Shown here in pieces: positions 23,669 through 35,673 of a stretch of 64,000 bases of DNA; within the stretch, counting starts at the first letter, position 1, and each line of letters opens with the position of its first letter. The stretch comes from Thamnidium elegans (taxonomy: Eukaryota; Mucoromycota; Mucoromycetes; Mucorales; Mucoraceae), in contig JAIXMG010000005.1 of assembly GCA_025201345.1 (NCBI GenBank), positions 434,001-498,000 of the forward strand, read 5' to 3'. The notes under the pieces are model-generated. The model was given only the letters and a program-made list of their open reading frames with translations, did no database searches and was not told the origin of the DNA. Position numbers and translations under genes: made by a program.

Positions 23669-26636
23669 TTACCAAGTTTGAGTGATAAAGAGATGATAAC
23701 TTTGAGACTTGTACTCAGGCAAAGTAGCATCAGGTTGAGTGATATTGGCAGTAATATTAATCTTGATGGAATTCATACCTTTTACTAACGGTACTGTAGT
23801 CCATGTATCTTTTACAGTATTTAAACGTACGTTATTTTGTAACACAACAATACTAAGTCTATTCTCTTCTTCTTTTAACTCTTTAGGGAATTCAGGTTGG
23901 ATCACTAAACCTTCTACTTGAGCAGGTACAATAATACTATGACCCAAGCATTTTCCTGGAATAGACATGTCGAATTGCTGGTTATTATTCGATGAAAGTT
24001 TTAAGCCGCTTAAGAAGAACCCTATTCGTATGTGTGTATTAATAAAAATCTCCTTTTTTGTTTTTTGTTTTACTATTTTTACCTCCTTTGCTAAACAAAG
24101 CGTAAAATTCATCAGAAGCCTTATTCAAAGGAGAATTTTGTGATTGAGCAGAAGATTCAGGCACAGGAGATAGATTATTAGGTAGAACACGACCATTAAA
24201 TGCATTGATATCGTATAAAGGTGATTGCATAAGCATATGAGGTTGAGGCATTGCAGTGGTGAGAGGAGGTACCTGTTGATGAATCAAAGGTTGCTGTTGT
24301 TGCTGTTTTAATTGTTGTCTTTGTAATTGTTGTTGTTGTTGCTGTTGTTGTAACAAAATTTGTTGTTGCAAAAGCATTTGTTGTTGATGTTGTTGCTGTT
24401 GTTGCTGTTGTTGTTGTTGCAATTGTTGTGCTTGTTGCAATATGTAAGGGTTCATGATGGGCATTTGACTATTTTCTGGTTCCATACTTTGTGTTCTCGA
24501 TTTGTTGTTGGTTAAGAATCGTTTGATTTTACGTTTATCTTCACTTAATGAATCGACGTCGAAGGGTCGGTTGGATAAACTTAATCGGAATACGGCATCT
24601 TCTTGGCTTATAGGGACACAAAGTCTAGCTAATATACGTTCTTTTAATCGATGTAATAAACGCTAAATAAAATAAGAGTTTAGTGATTTATAAGGTACGT
24701 GCCTTTTTTTATGAGTTTTTTTTACCATCAAGAGTTTAGCATCACGAAATATACGAGAACCAGGTTCATTAAAGCTTAAAGCATTTTCAAAGACCAACTT
24801 CATATCATTCATCCAACTATGTAAATTAGGATATGATCTTGTTTGCATCTTTTCAGCAATTTCAGATAATGATCTAGGATTTTTGATAGTTTTATAGTAT
24901 TCGGGATATTCTGATCTATCAGGCAAGTCTTCGAATAATTCTGAATAAAGACGACCTCTATATAAAATAATATAAGAAAAAAAAATAAAGAAACAAAAAA
25001 AGATATTCAATTTTAAACTTACAAGTTATCAGTATGTGTTCTTATCGCATTAAAAAGTTCAATTTCAAAAGCAACAGGATCAAATGTTGATATATCAATT
25101 TCTTTTGTAGGACGAACAGCAGCAGCATCAGTTTCGCTCTTTGGAGGTCTACCTCTTCTTTTTCTAATGGATTGACCGTCAATGGTACTGACATGTGTTT
25201 GCGGTGGGTTCATTACAGCTTGACGTTGTTGTTGTAATTGTTTCTGAAGAATCGCTTGATGTTGAGCTAATTGAGTTTGTTGTTGTATCTGAGGCTGAAG
25301 AGGTTGTGATGGTAATTGTTGTTGAGGTTGAGGTTGAGATTGTGGTGCTGGTTGTGGTAATGATTGCTTTTGAGCTTTAGGAGTAGGTGGTTTTAATAAG
25401 CCAATCCATCTAGGATCAGCTTGATTGGAAACAACATCAAAAGGTACTTGACCATGAATATTTTTAGCCTTTACATTTGCATTATACTTTTGAACTAAAA
25501 GTTTAACGACTTTATCTTTATCACCAAATGCAGCCCAGCCTAAAGGAGTAGCCGAATACCATGTATCGTTTAATTCAACATTAGCACCTCTTGAAATCAA
25601 AGCCTCAGCCAACTTAACATCCCCATAATAAGAAGCAGCATGAAGTGGCGACCATGTAAATGTATCACTAAACATTTCCACAGGTACTAATTCATTAGGA
25701 TCCAAATTTTCATCTTGTTCCAATAACTCTAGCGATCTTTTAGTTTCCTTTTTATTTATAGATTCCATTAATTCATTTATATTGCTCTTTGGCTTGTGTT
25801 TATCTACAGCACGTAATTTAATTGCTTTTATCTTTGTCAAGGGTGAATGACTAAATGCACCAGCTGGAAGTTTTACTATAGCCTTTTCTTTAGGTGGTGT
25901 CCAAGCCTTTACAAATTTCTAGAATAAAAAAATACATCAATTAATGCCTTTTTTTTTTTAAAAAAAAAGGGGGGGGGGATATATTGTCTCACCTGAATTT
26001 TAATAGCATCTCCATACACTTGAGAATCCTTTACATTATATTTTTTAGCGTTCGCAACCATTAGATCGATATCAGCTTTGAACTGAGACATGGTACTATA
26101 TTGTTTAGCGTCGATTTTGGCCTGCAATTCAAATAGATAAATACGAATACTAGAAAGAAAAAACGCGTTTACTGTAATAAATACCTTCATATCCTCTAAA
26201 GCGATTGGATTCTTTATAACTTGATAGTAATCGGGGTACATTTTTTTAGAAGGTAATTCCAAGAACAATGTACTCAATTCGTATTCGTCACTAATAAAAA
26301 AGAAGTTTAGAAAAAGATAAACTATAGTTGTTGTTTTTAAGCGTATGTGATTTACTCTTCAGGATCTTTAAACTGTAAAATATCTTTGTATAGTCTTTCG
26401 AGTATAGTGTATGATACTGGTTCTTCTGTATGTTGGATAATAGGCGATGTTACTGACTTGAAAAAATAAAATAAAAATAAATAAAAATAAAGGGGAATAA
26501 AATTAATTAAAATCGATAAAAAAGGAAAATAAAATTTGAATATATATAATACCTTTTCACTACTTCTTCTTCTTGCTCTTTTACGTTCTCTATAGTCTTT
26601 TTCAAGTATTGTTGAGCGTTTGGGCCTACCTTCCAT
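23669..26636 (-). CDS. Tandem-bromodomain protein with ankyrin repeats, resembling RSC subunit Rsc4
   Basis: Minus-strand exons 26636-26553, 26456-26356, 26290-26185, 26121-25993, 25918-25023, 24957-24726, 24662-24083 and 24021-23669 give 826 residues, all in frame. Bromodomain 1 spans about residues 35-140 (YPDYYQVIKNPIAL). About residues 215-305 hold two ankyrin-type repeats (SPLHAASYYGDVKLAEALISRGANV, then TPLGWAAFGDKDKVVKLLV). An AT-hook-like KRRGRPPK precedes bromodomain 2 (about 415-515; YPEYYKTIKNPRSL). A Gln-rich stretch and a conserved-looking C-terminal domain of about 115 residues follow. The layout of two bromodomains plus a C-terminal domain is that of Rsc4, which binds acetylated histone H3 for the RSC remodeller. 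Bromodomains are certain; the Rsc4 name is inference. Confidence 0.8.
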
Positions 26637-27630
26637 CTTATATTATTCAAAAAGAAAAACTAATCAAAAGGAGTTTTTTTTTTATGTAAGTACAAGTCGT
26701 TTTTAATCGTTGTTTCTTTTCTTGTTGTTAATCAAGTTTCTTTTTTCGTTTAACGCACTTACATGTTTAAAGTAGATTTTTTTTTTCTTTCTTAATAATG
26801 ATTAAGAAAAAAAAAAAAGGTGTTCAAAGTTGCAAAATTGAGAGAAAAAAAAAAAAAGTCGTCGTATTAAATAACCGCAGGAAGTCCGCATTGGCTACGT
26901 CATCCCTATGCCTCTGCTCGTTTTCATTGTGTGGTATAAAACGAGATCATTGTATTGTACCGACAAATATCATGTAAAGGATATCATCCTTCCTTTTTAT
27001 TAGACGTAAAAGCAGTTTTAATAAGTAAAAAAAAAAGAGATACCTCTTGTGTCCGTTGGTGGCAAATTTCCGAACATGTTTTCCAATGATCCAAACACCA
27101 TAAGTCATTTATTGATTAGATTACCGCTCTGCGTGACAGTTAAGCGCGTGTAATGAGAATTCATGTAAATTGCCTTTTTAACAAAAACTCATCTCTAGAA
27201 ATAAAAATATTATGATGCTATATCTTCTTAAGGGTGCTTGAACAATTAATCTTGTCGCTACGTCGGTATTCGACCATAATCATTAGGTATCTCGCTAGTA
27301 AAAGTAGAGTATAACAGGGCCAAAGGCTTCAAAATGAAACGGATCCAACTATTCGGCTCTCGAACACTATTTCAGAATCAATTGATTCAAAAAAAAAATA
27401 AGCAGGAAATTATGTCTTTCCTGAGTATTGTATTTGAGTACAAAGACGCTTAAAACTTTCGATCCAACTTTACAATATAAAAATAATGTGAGCAGTACTT
27501 GAGTAAACACGCAACAACAAAAGAACTGTCTCTTTCCTTAGTCAGCTCTTTTTTTCTTGACCGTAACTTACTACAGTAGCGGCTCTGTTTAAGAGTGGCT
27601 GAAATCAGGAAGAAATCCGCCCTTAAATCA
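26637..27630. other. Intergenic region without a recognisable gene
   Basis: AT-rich, with poly-A/poly-T runs near 26779-26860. No open frame with family resemblance and no RNA gene was recognised. It separates the bromodomain gene from the dispersed repeat. Confidence 0.5.
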
Positions 27631-27631
27631 A

Positions 27632-28520
27632 ACATACCCTTATATCGAACAGCGGACGGGATAATTATATCTAATAATAAAAATACCGCACTGCATTGAT
27701 CGAGTCAGTTATAAAGAAAAGGCGCCAGCTTGAAAATCACTGCTAAGAAAAAAGCTCACAGAGATATCGCAGCTTAAAAATCGCTCACATAAGAAATCAC
27801 TTCTAATCCATCTTAATTTATATTTCTAATGCAAAAATTGAAAGAGTGATCACTGTTTAAAAATTACTTTTTTTGGGCAAAAAAACCTTACTTTTTTTTT
27901 TATCACCTATTTGCTTTATTTTCGTGATTACATCGAATTCAGTTTGCTATTAATATTATTAAATATAACAAAGATTAAAGACCTTTAATAGTTCATTTTT
28001 ATTCATTTAAAAATAAAAGTGTTACATCCAAAACTGAGAGAGTAAATACGCTTTTAATAAAACGCCAGCTTAACTAAAGCGTCAAGTAAAAAGAAAAATA
28101 TTTTTAAACAGTAATTACTCGTTCATTATATTTAGTAATAATATTATTTTTAATGCATTAGAAGCGCCTGAAAGAGTATACTATCACTGTTGTTTTTTTC
28201 TATAAAGATACATACATTTGATCCGGAGTAATCGCTAATAATCCGCGAAAAAAAATCCGAAAAACAAAAAGGGTTGACCCTATCACTCTTTAATAATTAT
28301 AAAAAAAGTAGAAAAATATAGAACAAACAGTTTTCAATGTTTGATATTAAAGGCATCCTCCTAATGACTAAATTTTACTATGAAATCTGGGCAAAAGAAT
28401 AGTTTCCAGACTTTTAATTCTACAAAGAAAACATCTTATTCCAAACACTATTAAAACGACCTTTTTTAGAAGTGACACCTGGTTCTTCGTGTAAAACAAG
28501 TGTTTTGAAAAAATAATGGG
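27632..28520 (+). repeat. Dispersed repeat family, copy 1
   Basis: This segment is homologous, in the same orientation, to 62857 to the window end. It starts at an ACATACCCTTATATCGAACAG match. Within it a 42-nt block ending near 27787 (AGCTCACAGAGATATCGCAG at its core) is identical in copy 2. Further matching blocks are AATAAAAGTG(T/C)TACA.CCAAAACTGAG (about 28010), the AAAACAAAAAGGGTTGACC block (28261) and the CAGTTTTCAAT.TTTGAT stretch (28329). Copy 1 lacks about 270 bp present in copy 2. Neither copy contains an intact open frame; the element type is not recognised. Confidence 0.75.
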
Positions 28521-29095
28521 TATAAAACGATAGATTATAACACTCTAAATAGTTCTTGAACTTGTCCAAGTTATTGTACAAAAAGATATGCTGTATAACT
28601 TTTTCTGCAAGAGCTCAAACATCAGAACCATTTTAAATTCTATTAAAATTTTATCATTACCAATTAATGAATTACAGAGCTGCTACAGAGTTAAAATGAA
28701 AAAAGTAAGAATTATTTGTTATGATAGAATAGAGGGTTTATTTGCTCATGTGATCTATTTAATAATTTTTATATACGCGGTTACGCTCGTTGTTACAACA
28801 AAAGTGTCGTTCCGGCTATAAAGTTCATAAGTAGAACGGGTACCAAAAATAAAATATAGAAAAAGACGTGATCCATTTTATCAGTAGAACTAAGCGGTTA
28901 CTAAATTTGAAAAAGCGAGTGAAGAGGGGGAGACGCAATCAACTACCCTTATTTGGTACGGTAAAAAAAAAAAAATTACGCGGTTTACCAAATAAGGAAC
29001 CTAGTCCCTTTTTTTTTTCGACATAAATTAAATTTTCTTTTTCTTTTTTTTCTTTTTTCCATCATTTTTTTTTTCTTATTTTCTAAAAAGTAAAT
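28521..29095. other. Intergenic region upstream of the alpha/beta hydrolase gene
   Basis: No gene recognised. The last 100 bases before the hydrolase ATG are strongly pyrimidine-rich (runs of T and TTTCT), a common promoter character in this window. Confidence 0.45.
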
Positions 29096-30517
29096 ATGTC
29101 TGAAATATTAGACCAAAGAAGCAATCTTTCTGTTATTAATGCATTACCTTCAGTGATTCCACCTACAACCCGTTTTAATTTTATAAAGAACTGGTGGCAC
29201 CGGTCAGAGAAATCATCTAGTATAGCTGAAGCACGTATCGTCCAACGTATCTATGCTGCATTACCAGATACTACCATTGGTATTCCTACTTTTGCCCGAG
29301 TTGGTAAGATTTCACTTGATAAAGAAACCATCACTAGCAGCAAATCTGCCAGACTTGTCAACACACTTTATATCTCTCAACAACCCAAACAAGATACCGC
29401 TTTTCAATTTGAAGCAGAACCCAATCAACTAGAATCCATTATCCAAAAGGACCTTTCAGAAAACCCCAATGATAAGAACCTCGTCATGTGTCATGGTTAC
29501 GGTGCCGGCCTAGGTTTTTTTTATAGAAATTATCAAACTTTATCGCAACAACCTGGTTGGAGAATATTTTCGATCGATTGGTTAGGAATGGGTAATAGTT
29601 CAAGACCTAAATGGACCTTAAATAAAAAATCCAATCAAACCTGGGATCAAATTGTAGATGATGTAGAGGAGCATTTTGTAGAATCATTAGAGGACTGGAG
29701 AGCAAAGGTTGGATTAGAAAAGATAACTTTATTCGGTCATTCTTTGGGCGGGTATTTTGCTGCTTGTTATGCTTTAAAGTATCCTCAACATGTTGAAAAA
29801 CTTATCTTGGTTTCTCCTGCTGGTATTCCAGAAGACGCACAACGTCCCAAACCTGTGGTAGAACAATCTCCACAAGAAACTTTACAAAAGGAAGCTTCCG
29901 AAATCAACGCCTCTTATCAAGCTGATGCTGCCGCAGTAGAGAATATTGCTAAAAAACAACAACAGCAAGAACCCCCACAACAAACAGTAAATGAAATCCC
30001 TCAAAATGTTCGAAGAAAGATTCCTTCTTGGGCAACGTATCTTTGGGATCGTAACGTAACTCCTATGAGTATTGTTAGAATGGCTGGACCCTTTGGACCT
30101 GGATTAGTGCATACATATACCTCTAGACGATTTGCACACTTGAACGAAGCGGAACAACACGATCTTTACGATTATACGTAAGTTTTTTTATTATTATTAT
30201 TACTTTGTACTTATTTTGTTTTGTTGCGTAGATACCAAATTAGTTCGTCTACTGGATCTGGCGAATACGCTTTAGCCGCCATCTTAGCACCTGGTGCTTA
30301 CGCAAGAAAGCCATTATTCCATAAATTAGCCGAATTAAAAATGCCTACAGTATTTATTTATGGTGAAAAGGATTGGATGGATTTCAGGGCGGCCGAAAAG
30401 GCTAAAAAGTTTATGAAAGTTCCTGTCAAAGTCATTCGTGTGCCCGAAGGTGGACATCACATGTATTTAGAAAACCCTAAAGTATTTAACGAAGCTGTTA
30501 GAGCTGAAATGGAATAA
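29096..30517 (+). CDS. Alpha/beta hydrolase of the ABHD4/ABHD5 (CGI-58)/Cld1 family
   Basis: Exons 29096-30177 and 30232-30517 give 455 residues. The oxyanion-side motif HGYGAGLGFFYRNY (about residue 137) and DWLGMGNSSRP are characteristic of the CGI-58/ABHD4/yeast Ict1-Cld1 group. The nucleophile elbow is GHSLGGYF (about residue 216), the acid candidate lies in GEKDWMDF (about 404) and the catalytic His in EGGHHMYLENP (about 434). A Gln-rich insert sits between residues 280 and 310. Family members act on phospholipids: cardiolipin deacylation in mitochondria (Cld1) or lysophosphatidate acyl transfer and lipase co-activation. Because the serine elbow is intact (GHSLGG), a hydrolase is more likely than the Ser-less ABHD5 activator. 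Confidence 0.88.
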
Positions 30518-30894
30518 AGTTTAGAATTTATATTTAATTGTTATGTGTATATGCCAAGATCCTTTTAAAGCGCTGTGCTTTAATCTCATTTGATGCCATA
30601 AGCACTGGCCCAAAACGGTCATGCTAAAAAAAAACTTATTTTTAACAAGTCAGTTTTAATGATTGCAAAAAAGCCTTGTTAAATCATCTTTTTAAGATTG
30701 TACGTCTTTCGAACAAAAAAACTCAACGATGGTTTATCAAGCCAAAACCACTCTATCAGAAAAAAAAAAACTAGACATAACTGTTCTACTTTAAATCTAT
30801 CCAATAAAATCTCAAGTCATAATAAACAAAACAGTCTTGTTTAAAAAAAAAAAAAATAAGAAAAATTTTCTGTATTACCTTTTTATACTTAAAC
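30518..30894. other. Intergenic region without a recognisable gene
   Basis: AT-rich spacer between the hydrolase and Pus10 genes. It contains a short imperfect palindrome (AAAGCGCTGTGCTTT near 30567) that might be part of the hydrolase terminator; nothing else is seen. Confidence 0.4.
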
Positions 30895-32757
30895 ATGACT
30901 TTAGCAATAGATCAAGTTCGAACAGTTTTATCTGAATCTCGGTTAAGCAGACACGCTACCGAGTCATTAAAGAACTGTCTTATAATTATTCGTATTTTAC
31001 TCGAAAGTAAATGCTGTGCACGTTGCTGTCTTCGATACCTAGGCTGCACCGACTTCCGTTTATACGCACTTGACGAACCCGTTCTTTTCGAAGCATACAA
31101 CACCATATACACCGAACTCGGCTTCACCGAGTCTTTACCACCCAGCACCGATATCTGTACAGCTTGTCTCGGATCCATCCAATACGCCGATACGTTTGTA
31201 GAAGACGTATGTCAACAACTCGCTCAACAAGATTATAAGACAGACAGCGTCTGTATCACTTGTACTTTACCCGTTAGTATTTTATCTCGTGATCATTTGT
31301 TAAAGGTACATGTAGCCAACACCTTGATCAAAGAAAACCATACCGACTTGGTCCATGTTTGGGAAGCAGAAAAAGATGTAAGAGATCCAAAGGATTTCTT
31401 CAAGTACTTGTTTGGATTGGGCTTACGTCAAAAGACTGGGTTATCGTTGGATACAGATGCCTTGTTCCGTATGAACGTCGTGGTTGGACATGAACCTAGT
31501 TCTAAGGAGCATATGTTTTTAACTGAGTTGAAAGAACCATTGTTAAATATTAGATCAATTCGTCAAAAGGTACATATAAAAAAATAGGGGAAAAGCGTAA
31601 ATATATATCTGATTTGATTATTTTATTTTATTTTGAGTCTAGAAAGTACGTGTTACAGTAGGAGATTCCAGATCTTGTATTGTAGAAGCTTTAAAGCGTT
31701 TAGATAACGAAGAAGCAAAAGAGTACAGTATTACAACACTCGCGCTTATTTTATATTTGAACTGACAAATTTATTTATTTCTAGAGTTACAGCTATTCCT
31801 CCTGTCCCACCTACCGAAAGAGCTAAATTCCATCAAGTAGATTTACTCCACGCTTCCTCTCACGTTGGCGGCAGATACCTTAAATTCTCTAGAGAATACA
31901 GCCAAACACCTTGGTCCGTCAAGGGCCAAAAGTTAGCTGAGCACTCGGTCTCCGACTGTTTTGAAGAGCTGATCCGTAAATACCACCGTGCCGATAGTAC
32001 TAAATTTGTTACAGCAGGTCGTGAAGATGCTAATGTACGTATGTTGGGCACAGGCAGACCCTTTTATTTAGAAATCATCAATCCTCGTACGCCTCGTTTA
32101 ACAGAAGAACAATATAAACAAATCGAACAAGAAATTAATTCTCAACCTTTGCATAAAGATAATGTTCAAGTTACGCACTTGTCATTTATTCGACCGTAAG
32201 TTTTTACTATTTTTTATTTATTGTATTATATTCAGGTTTTTTTTTTTGTATGTAGTGAAGATACGAGTATTATTAAGGAAGGAGAGGAAACAAAGACAAA
32301 GAGATACAGAGCACTTGTTTGGCTTTCTGAGCCCTTGACAGATGAATTAATTGAACGTATTAATCAAACTGGATCAAAAGAATTTACCATTCAACAAAAG
32401 ACACCTGTACGTGTCTTCCAACGTCGTTCTGCTGCTGTTCGACCTAAAGTAATCCATACATCTACTATTCAACGTTTAAATAACAATGTGGACTTGAACA
32501 GCCCAGAAGCTTGTTATGGCGTTTTAAAGCTACACACACAAGCAGGTACATATATTAAGGAATACGTGCATGGTGATCTCGGTCGTACGTTACCCAATTT
32601 AGCTTCTGTGGGAGGAATTCATTCAGCTGACCTGTTAGAGTTGGATGTGATGGATGTTGACTTGGTTTGGCCTCCTGTTGTTAAACAGCAAGTTGAGCCC
32701 ATGGTGATTGATTCATCAAATGAGAATAACAAACGTGTTTATTCAACTGTACATTAA
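30895..32757 (+). CDS. PUS10: tRNA pseudouridine synthase Pus10
   Basis: Exons 30895-31569, 31643-31722, 31785-32195 and 32256-32757 give 555 residues. The N-terminal accessory domain holds paired cysteines (CCARCCLRYLGC, CTAC and CITC), as in Pus10 zinc-binding/THUMP-like regions. The catalytic domain contains FVTAGREDANVRMLGTGRPF with the catalytic Asp near residue 330, and a C-terminal GTYIKEYVHGDLGRTLPN block typical of Pus10. The enzyme makes pseudouridine at tRNA positions 54 and/or 55. Pus10 occurs in archaea, animals, plants and protists but not in Saccharomyces, so its presence supports an early-diverging fungus. The gene is upstream of, and on the same strand as, another RNA-modification gene. 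Confidence 0.93.
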
Positions 32758-32891
32758 AAAAATAATAATAATAATAATAAAAAAAAAAGTGACTTGCCTG
32801 TTTATTTTTTCTGCTAAAATAAAAAAATTAATTACACCTTTTTTTTCAGTTTCCCTTTTTTTTTTTTTTTTTTTTTTTACGTACATAAATT

Positions 32892-34707
32892 ATGGACGAC
32901 CTTTATTCAGGTAAATGTCTAAATAATGTTAATACGAATAAATGTAATAATAAACTAGTTGAATAGAAAATGAACAAGAGTACCGTACTGCACGTGTAAA
33001 GTCAGGTATTCCTCCACCTTCTTCTCGCGATCAACGTCGTCAACCCCGTGGAGATCTCTCTCGTTTTAACCCTGCTATGCAGCGTGGGCCACCTCAACGC
33101 CATGCACCATACGACCAAAGACAGCGCGACCATCAAAGACCTGACGATAGATACAACCAACGTCCCGAACATCGCGACCAAAGGTATCCTGAACAACAAC
33201 AGCGTCAACCTGACCAACGTCAAGATTCTAGATATGCAGATCAAAGATATCCCGACCAACGTCAACCTGATCAACGCTACAATGATCAACGTCAACCAGA
33301 GCAACGGTATCCCGATCAACGTTCCGAGCATCAACGTCAACCTGAACAACGTCGACCTGAACAACAACGTCAACCCGAGCAACGTCCACGTCCTGTACCC
33401 AAACCACTTGATGTACGTACCAGTACCGACTTTTTAAAATGTGAAAAGAGATTAAGCATTAAAGAAATAATTGAAACCATCCAAGTATCCGACTCACCTA
33501 CCGACCTTGATTTTCTCAGTTCCAAGGGTTTAGTCGAAAGAGTCAATTCATTAAGAGTAGGTATAATTAATTTAAAATGTAGAAGTGAAACTAATCTATC
33601 ATATAGGAAAAGATTCGTCATGTTCCAAATGAACAAAGATCCGAGGCTAGATCAAAGAGTAATCCTTTTGAAATGATTGGAAATGGAATTTTTATGAATA
33701 GAGCGGCAACTAAATTGGCTGCATTGGATGCTACCTTTGGATTAACTGCTGCTACTGATAAAGAGTTTACATTTGCTGATATTTGTGGAGGTCCCGGTGG
33801 ATTTTCAGGTATATATAATTTAAGTAGGGTAGTTTAAAACAAAAATTCATATAGAGCTTAATAGAGTATTTGTTATGGAGAGTACATAGTTGGGGAGGTT
33901 ACGCTCATGGTTACGGTGTCACATTGAAATCCACTACACACGATGAAATGAACTGGCACACCGAAAAGTTTCGACCTGATATCCCACGTCACAGCCTAAC
34001 TCAATTAGAAGGAGACGGTGACTTATACAAGAAAGAAACTATTGACCGATTTGAAAGCTTGATTCAAAAAGAAACCAAGCAACGTGGTGTTGATTTGGTC
34101 GTTGCAGATGGTGGATTTGATTTCTCTGGAAACGAAGAACAACAAGAGGTCTTGGCCCAAAAATTATTGTTGTGTGAAATTATTTCCATGTTGACTTGTT
34201 TAAAACAATCAGGACATTTTGTCTGCAAGTTCTTTGACATTCTAGATGAATTTACTGCTGATTTGGTGTGGTTGTTGTACCAGTTGTTTGACGAGATCTG
34301 TATTACGAAACCGTTGAGTAGTAGACCTGCTAACTCAGAAAGATACATTGTTTGTAAAGGCTTAAAAGAAGCCCATCCAACTGAATTAATTCAAAAATTG
34401 TCGAGTATGTCAGAAACAATTGAGGAAGGAAAGAGATTTATACCAAAAGAGGTATTAGAAAAAGATGAAGATTTTATTGATTATGTAAAGATGCGTAACA
34501 TGAAGTTTGTTATGAAGCAAACAGAAGCACTTGAACAATTAGATCAATTTATACAAAACCCGTAAGTATATTTTTTTTTTAATTGTGGTATATATATATA
34601 TATATATATATTAAACACGTTATTATAGTGAATTGGCTCCTTTGTATGATCAAGAACAAATTAAAAAACATTGTTTGAATGAATGGAGAATACCCCTTCC
34701 ATATTAA
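32892..34707 (+). CDS. FtsJ-type mRNA cap-1 2'-O-ribose methyltransferase (CMTR1-like)
   Basis: Exons 32892-32910, 32967-33556, 33607-33808, 33865-34561 and 34629-34707 give 528 residues. The first 140 residues are a low-complexity region of imperfect QRYPDQRQPEQR-like repeats. The methyltransferase core follows: NPFEMIGNGIFMNRAATKLAALD, the SAM loop ADICGGPGGFSEYLLWR, VVADGGFD, GHFVCKFFD and SERYIVCKG. These supply the K-D-K-E tetrad (Lys near 236, Asp near 348, Lys near 387, Glu near 427) of cap 2'-O-methyltransferases. The enzyme methylates the first transcribed nucleotide of capped mRNA. No WW or G-patch domain is visible, unlike human CMTR1. Ascomycete yeasts lack cap-1. The stop codon overlaps that of the convergent HIG1-domain gene. 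Confidence 0.9.
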
Positions 34708-35128
34708 AATTTTTTCATTTGTTGATAATAAATAGAACCTCCAACCATTGCCATTATTGTAAACCCTTGCGCTGCCACTTTTTTTGATAGTTTAGTTTAG
34801 TAACAAATAAATATTAGACGCGTTCATCTATCCCCCCCCCCCTCTTTTTTTCTCTTATTTAAGTTACCTCTTAAACGAAACATGTTATTTGTATACGCTC
34901 TGTTTCCTGTTCGAATACCTACAGTAGCCGCTAATAATGCAAAGCAAGTCAAAGCAACACCTACATTTATGCGTTAAATTTTTTTTTTACAAGAGGAGTT
35001 TCTTTTTTTTTTTTACCTGCTGGAACAAAAGGTTCTTCTCTTGCTTTTCTTTTTATTTTATCGAGTCCAGTTTCACCGTTTAAAGTCATTCTCATTCTTT
35101 GCATCTCATCTTCTGTATAGTCTCTCAT
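34704..35128 (-). CDS. HIG1-domain protein (Rcf1/HIGD family), mitochondrial respiratory supercomplex factor
   Basis: Minus-strand exons 35128-35017, 34960-34868 and 34777-34704 give 92 residues. The HIG1 domain is complete: REEPFVPAGVALTCFALLAATVGIRTGNR, then MFRLRVAAQGFTIMAMVGGSIYY, which is two membrane helices joined by a short loop with the conserved R.AAQGFT. Rcf1-type proteins sit in the mitochondrial inner membrane and support cytochrome c oxidase and supercomplex assembly. The start at 35128 is tentative: an acceptor-like CAG lies just upstream with the frame open (TASRKM), so a short 5' exon may exist. The stop codon (34704-34706) overlaps the stop of the convergent methyltransferase gene by two bases. 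Confidence 0.85.
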
Positions 35129-35380
35129 CTTACGAGAAGCTGTCTGCGTGCGTGTGTGAAAAAATAAAAATAAAAATAAAAATAAAAAATAGTTTAAAAA
35201 AAGGTTGATTAAAAGCTGGATTTTTTTTTTTTGGGGGGAGCGTACAAAAAGTTTCTCCTCCCCCAAAAGTGTTCATGCCATTAATGAGGTAATATTTGCT
35301 GCTTTCAAGTTTCACACGTAATTCATGGGCACTTTCTCTTTTTCTTTCCGACTTTCAATATCCGACTGAGCGCGTAGGCT

Positions 35381-35388
35381 TATATAAA
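35381..35388 (+). promoter_or_regulatory. TATA box of the cyclophilin gene
   Basis: TATATAAA lies 68 bases upstream of the ATG at 35456, a spacing suited to a fungal core promoter of a highly expressed gene. Assigned by sequence and position only. Confidence 0.55.
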
Positions 35389-35455
35389 GCAAAAAAAAGA
35401 AATACATAAATTCAAGTTCTTCTCTTTATTTTTTTATCAATTATATAAATCTAAA

Positions 35456-35641
35456 ATGCCTAACACTAAAGTAAGTTTTTGTTTTATATTCATAAAGATA
35501 ATGTTTTTAATTGGTACCTGTTTTTTTTCATATAGACTTTCTTCGATGTCTCTGTTGATGGCAAGCCTCTTGGTGTAAGTAATAATAATAATAATAAAAC
35601 GCGCGCACTTGGACGTGTAATCAGTTTTTGATTTCTAATCT

Positions 35642-35673
<32 letters not shown>

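Noticed and set aside
28588..28821. Plus-strand frame of 77 codons before the hydrolase gene
   Set aside because: No homology signal, no promoter-like context and poor codon composition compared with neighbours.
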